DNA of 64,000 nt from DASYTH01 sp035762905 (GTDB lineage: Bacteria; Actinomycetota; Actinomycetes; Mycobacteriales; Pseudonocardiaceae), in contig NZ_DASUCC010000094.1 in the NCBI RefSeq assembly GCF_035762905.1, forward strand, positions 62,001-126,000, written 5' to 3'. A model generated the notes under the pieces. It searched no databases, was not told where the DNA came from, and saw nothing but the letters and a program-made list of their open reading frames with translations. The position numbers were made by a program, and so were the translations under genes. Positions 60,831 through 64,000 of this stretch are shown here, piece after piece (the first letter of the stretch is position 1; the number at the start of each line of letters is the position of its first letter).

Positions 60831-62056
60831 CGCGGGCCGCCGTCGGTCTTGTGGCTGAGCATGACCACCGCGATGTCGTCGTCCAGCGGGCCCTCGTTGT
60901 ACTGCTCGACGGTCGCGATCAGCCGGTCGAGCACCTGGCCGGCGTCCCGGCGCCAGTCCGGTGTGTCCCTGAGCAGGTCGAGCAGCAGCTCGGTCATCCG
61001 GTCGTACCCGAGCCGGTCCGGTGTTCCGCCGACCCGGCCTTCGAAGATCCCGTCGGTGTAGAGCAGCAGCGACCACCCGGGGTCCAGCGCCACCTCGAGC
61101 GGCTGCCAGTCCACCGTGGGCAGGATGCCGAGCGGGACGCCGCGGTGCCCGTCCGGCAGCAGCCGGCCGTCCGCGCCGGAGATCAGCAGCGGGGCCGGGT
61201 GACCGGCCAGGCGCATCCGCATCGACCGGCGGTCCGGCGCGATGCTGACCAGGCAGAGGGTGACGAAGCTGCGCACCACCCGCTCGTGCACCAGCACCTG
61301 CTGCACCGTGCTCAGCACCTCCTCGATGGGCAGGCCGGCCAGGGTGAGCGAGCGCCACGCGATCCGCAGCGCGACGCCGAGCGCGGCCTCGTCCGGACCG
61401 TGCCCGCTGACGTCGCCGATCACCACGTGCACGGTGCCGTCCGGCAGCTCGACCGCGTCGTAGAAGTCCCCGCCGAGCAGCGAGCCGTGCCGGCCGGGCC
61501 GGTACCGGACGGCCAGGTCCAGGCTCGAGCCGGTGAGCAGCGGGGTGGGTAACAGCCCGCGCTCCAGGCGGCTGTTCTCGTCGGCGAGCAGCTGCTGCTG
61601 GAGCAGTTGCTGCTCGGCCTCCTCGGCGCGTTTGCGCTCCCAGGCGTAGCGCATGGCCTTCACCAGCAGCGGGCCGTCCACCTGGTCCTTGACCAGGTAG
61701 TCCTGCGCGCCGGAGGCGACCGCGGCGATGCCGGTCAGCTCGTCGCGCTGCCCGGTGAGCACCACCACCGCGGTGCGCGGGGCGTGCTGGCGCAGCCTGG
61801 TCAGCCCGGTCAGCCCGACCGCGTCGGGCAGCTGCAGATCGAGCAGCACGCAGTCGGCGTCGACCGGCCCGCGTAACGCCCCGGCCATCGTGTCCACCCG
61901 GTCCACCGTCACCGGCACGTCCGCGTCGGCGAGCTGCTCGGTGACCAGCAGCGCGTCCCCGTCGTCGTCTTCGACGAGCAGCACCCGTAACGGCTGGTCA
62001 GGCGACATCCGGGGGGTGGTGGCCGGCGTATGGGGGAAGGTGGGGGAGTACGTCAC
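60827..62056 (-). CDS. receiver-SpoIIE/PP2C phosphatase (RsbU-like)
   Basis: A 409-residue response regulator. The receiver domain has VEDDDGDA and phosphoacceptor D73 in VLLDLQLPD (D57 if counted from ATG 62008). A coiled-coil linker (RKRAEEAEQQLLQQQLLADE) precedes a PP2C-type serine phosphatase: GGDFYDAVELPDG, GDVSGHGPDEAALGVAL, LAGHPAPLLI, LLLYTDGIFEGR and DDDIAVVML. Such proteins dephosphorylate STAS antagonists in partner-switching pathways. GTG 62056 has GGAGG 10 bases upstream; ATG 62008 is an alternative. First gene of the signalling operon. Confidence 0.9.
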
Positions 62057-62255
62057 CCTGCACACACCTCCACGAATCCTGCGCCCCAGCGGGCTTCCCG
62101 AGGTGGCTGCTGGCTCAACCGCGACGATCCTACGGTCCGGGTACCGGAGGGTGGCGCCGACCCGCTGCGGCCGATCCGTTGTCATCTGTTGTTGCGGGAG
62201 TGTCCCGGTGCGGTGAGGCTTGAGGCCCCGCTCCCTCCACGGCAGGACGGTCGCC

Positions 62256-64000
62256 ATGGATCGCGCCGATACCGGGCCGGCCCGCGCGGTAGTCGCCGCG
62301 TTCGAGCACACCCCCGCCATCACCTGGCTGTTCCAGGGTCCGGAGCACCGGATCCTTGCGGCCAACCGGTTGGCCAGAGCCAGCGTGGGGAACCGTCCGG
62401 ATCTGCTCGGACTGCCGGTCCGGGTGGCCGTGCCCGAGCTGGCCGAGCGGGACATCACCGAGATCCTGGACGGTGTGCGGGCCAGCGGTGAGCCGATGAT
62501 CGGCGTTGAGCACCGGGTCGAGGTGGACCGCGACGGTGACGGCGTCCCCGAGGAGATGTACGTCAACTTCAGCGTCGTGCCGGTGCCCGGTCCGGACGGC
62601 GAGCCGACGCTGCTGGTGCACGCGATCGAGGTGACCGCCTGGGTCCAGCAGCGCCGGCAGGCCGAGGCCGTCGCCCACGACGCCAGGGAGATGCTGCGCA
62701 CCGAGTTCGAGCACACCCCCGCCATCACCTGGCTGTTCCAGGGGCCGGAGCACCGGATCCTTGCGGCCAACCGGCTGGCCAGAGCCAGCGTGGGCAACCG
62801 CCCGGACCTGATCGGACTGCCGATCCGGGTGGCCCTGCCCGAGCTGGCCGAGAACGACATCACCGAGCTGCTGGACGCGGCGCGGGCCAGTGGCGAGCAG
62901 GTCACGGGCCTTGAGCGCCGGATCGCGGTGGACCGCGACGGTGACGGCGTGCCCGAGGAGATGTTCATCAACTTCAGCATCGTGCCGGTGCCCGGTTCGG
63001 ACGGCGAGCCGATCCTGCTGGCGCACGCGATCGAGGTGACCGCCTGGGTCCAGCAGCGCAGGCTGGCCGAGGCCGCCGCGGACGATGCCAGGGAGCTGCT
63101 GCGCACCGAGCGTCGGGTGGTGCTGGATCTGCAGCGCACGCTGCTCCCGCCGGGCCTTCCGGTGCTGCCCGATCTCGGGCTGGGCGCGGCCTACGTCCCG
63201 GCCGGACAGTGGCTGGCGGCCGGCGGGGATTGGTACGACGTGGTGGTCATGCCGGACGACCGGGTCGCCTTCGTGGTCGGCGACGTGGTCGGGCACGGCG
63301 CGACCGCCTGCGGGGTGATGGGCCAGCTGCGCGCGGTCGCGGCCGAACGGCTCACCCGCGGGTGCACGGTGGCCGAGGTGCTGGCCGCGCTGGACCGGAT
63401 GGCCGGGCTGGCCGCCAACGGCCGGGGCAGCACGGTCTGCCTTGCGGTGCTGGACCGGCCGACCGGGGCGTTCCACTACGCCAGCCGCGGGCACCCGCTG
63501 CCGGTGCTGCTCACCGCCGACGGACAGACCCGCGAGCTGGTCGCGCCGACCGGACCCCCGCTGGGCTTTCCGGACACCGAACCGGTCATCGGCCGGGATC
63601 GGGTCCGGGCCGGCGAGACGTTGCTGTTGTTCTCCGACGGCGCGGTCGAGCGGCCGGGCCAGACCATCACCGAGGGCGTGGCCACGTTGCGCCGCCGGGT
63701 GTCCGAGGGGGTGCGCGCCGCCGGCGTCCCGGCGCGCGCCCTTGCCGAACTGGTCTGCGCCGCGGCCGCGCATCCGGAGGACGAGCCGGCCACGCTGGAC
63801 GACCTGAGCGTGCTGGCCGCCACCCGGCTGACCGAGCCCGCGCCGTCGCTGGACCTGCGGCTGCCCGGCCGCCCGGAACACCTGTCCGCGGTGCATCGCG
63901 AGCTGGGCTGCTGGCTGGACGGGCTGCGGGTGAGCGGCGACGACCAGATCGCCCTGGAACTGGCCGTGGTGGAGGCGGTGACCAACTCCATCGAGCACGG
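62256..64000 (+). CDS. PAS-PAS-SpoIIE phosphatase with C-terminal RsbW-like HATPase (partial, 3' end beyond window)
   Basis: At least 581 residues. Two near-identical PAS-type units (each FEHTPAITWLFQGPEHRILA) are followed by a PP2C/SpoIIE domain (QRTLLPPGLPVLPDLGLGAA, GGDWYDVVVMPDDRVAFVVG, GHPLPVLL, LLLFSDGAVERPG) and the beginning of an anti-sigma-type ATPase domain (VVEAVTNSIEH N box). This combines the phosphatase and kinase modules of the RsbU/RsbW partner-switching system. AGGA eight bases before ATG 62256 supports the start. Divergent from the RsbU-like gene. The gene is cut at the right window edge, so its length is unknown. Confidence 0.92.
   Translation, partial: MDRADTGPARAVVAAFEHTPAITWLFQGPEHRILAANRLARASVGNRPDLLGLPVRVAVPELAERDITEILDGVRASGEPMIGVEHRVEVDRDGDGVPEEMYVNFSVVPVPGPDGEPTLLVHAIEVTAWVQQRRQAEAVAHDAREMLRTEFEHTPAITWLFQGPEHRILAANRLARASVGNRPDLIGLPIRVALPELAENDITELLDAARASGEQVTGLERRIAVDRDGDGVPEEMFINFSIVPVPGSDGEPILLAHAIEVTAWVQQRRLAEAAADDARELLRTERRVVLDLQRTLLPPGLPVLPDLGLGAAYVPAGQWLAAGGDWYDVVVMPDDRVAFVVGDVVGHGATACGVMGQLRAVAAERLTRGCTVAEVLAALDRMAGLAANGRGSTVCLAVLDRPTGAFHYASRGHPLPVLLTADGQTRELVAPTGPPLGFPDTEPVIGRDRVRAGETLLLFSDGAVERPGQTITEGVATLRRRVSEGVRAAGVPARALAELVCAAAAHPEDEPATLDDLSVLAATRLTEPAPSLDLRLPGRPEHLSAVHRELGCWLDGLRVSGDDQIALELAVVEAVTNSIEH
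62301..63110 (+). repeat. 405-bp tandem duplication encoding the two PAS units
   Basis: The segment starting at 62301 is repeated in frame from 62706 (405 bp, 135 codons). Long blocks are identical or nearly so, which indicates a recent or homogenised duplication. Confidence 0.9.

Noticed and set aside
62170..62177. GCCGATCC upstream of the PAS-SpoIIE gene as a third flagellar-type promoter
   Set aside because: No CTCA element lies 15-17 nt upstream, unlike at the two chemoreceptor genes.
62130..63998. A 622-codon minus-strand open frame opposite the PAS-SpoIIE gene
   Set aside because: It is a high-GC shadow. The plus frame encodes PAS, SpoIIE and HATPase motifs and has a ribosome site.

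Overview
The window is about 64 kb of very GC-rich, gene-dense DNA with no insertion sequences, tRNAs, rRNAs or CRISPR. It reads as an actinobacterial chromosome. Evidence includes GTG starts, a mycothiol/DinB-type transferase, a gluconate-6-phosphate dehydrogenase, type VII secretion (T7SS) accessory proteins of the EspG/EspC type, an AfsR/SARP regulator, ECF sigma factors with zf-HC2 anti-sigma partners, and a DUF6292 domain that I associate with Pseudonocardiaceae. Two chemoreceptor genes, each behind the same flagellar-type promoter (CTCA-N16-GCCGAT), suggest a motile or zoosporic member such as the Actinosynnema/Actinokineospora group. The genus is inference only.

Layout. 1-7.3 kb: partial SRPBCC gene, secreted M4 protease, an XRE-ImmA/IrrE metalloprotease operon with an unknown partner, a secreted pectate lyase, a K+ channel/AI-2E transporter operon, and an RDD membrane protein with a small upstream gene. 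7.5-15.9 kb: two overlapping MalT-like LuxR regulators, an XRE/MmyB regulator divergent from a short-chain dehydrogenase (SDR), and gnd. 15.9-26.6 kb: chemoreceptor with a six-helix sensor, secreted gluzincin, NUDIX, DUF6292-STAS fusion, DUF4383, EthA-like monooxygenase convergent with a degenerate SDR, carboxylesterase and TetR. 26.7-28.6 kb: three overlapping T7SS accessory genes. 28.7-38.6 kb: methyltransferase, AfsR-like regulator, DrrAB-like ABC exporter, secreted serine protease, beta-helix lipoprotein, small membrane protein and aminotransferase.

39.2-47.1 kb is a pectin/rhamnogalacturonan utilisation locus. It holds a secreted PL11 lyase with a FIMAH tail, a YesL protein, a three-gene sugar ABC importer and a cytoplasmic GH28 hydrolase. 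The PL11 and GH28 promoters carry the same 14-bp LacI-type operator in the same orientation, and the transporter promoter has two related dyads. The extracellular lyases would cut the polymer, the importer would take up oligomers, and GH28 would finish them inside.

47.2-54.2 kb: second chemoreceptor, an ECF sigma factor carrying its own zinc-finger/membrane/lysine-rich tail, a GH-A arabinofuranosidase-like enzyme with CBM2 behind a perfect CebR-type operator (TGGGAGCGCTCCCA), and an ECF sigma/anti-sigma pair divergent from a DUF4394 gene. 54.3-57.8 kb: a 1192-residue multidomain protein with three DUF4082 repeats and no visible signal peptide. 57.9 kb to the end: an acyltransferase with a zinc ribbon, then a signalling block (RsbU-like receiver phosphatase, CHASE3 kinase, Rcp1-like receiver, small protein) divergent from a PAS-PAS-SpoIIE-HATPase protein whose two PAS units are a 405-bp tandem duplication. 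That last gene runs off the window. No gene-free stretch exceeds 300 bases.
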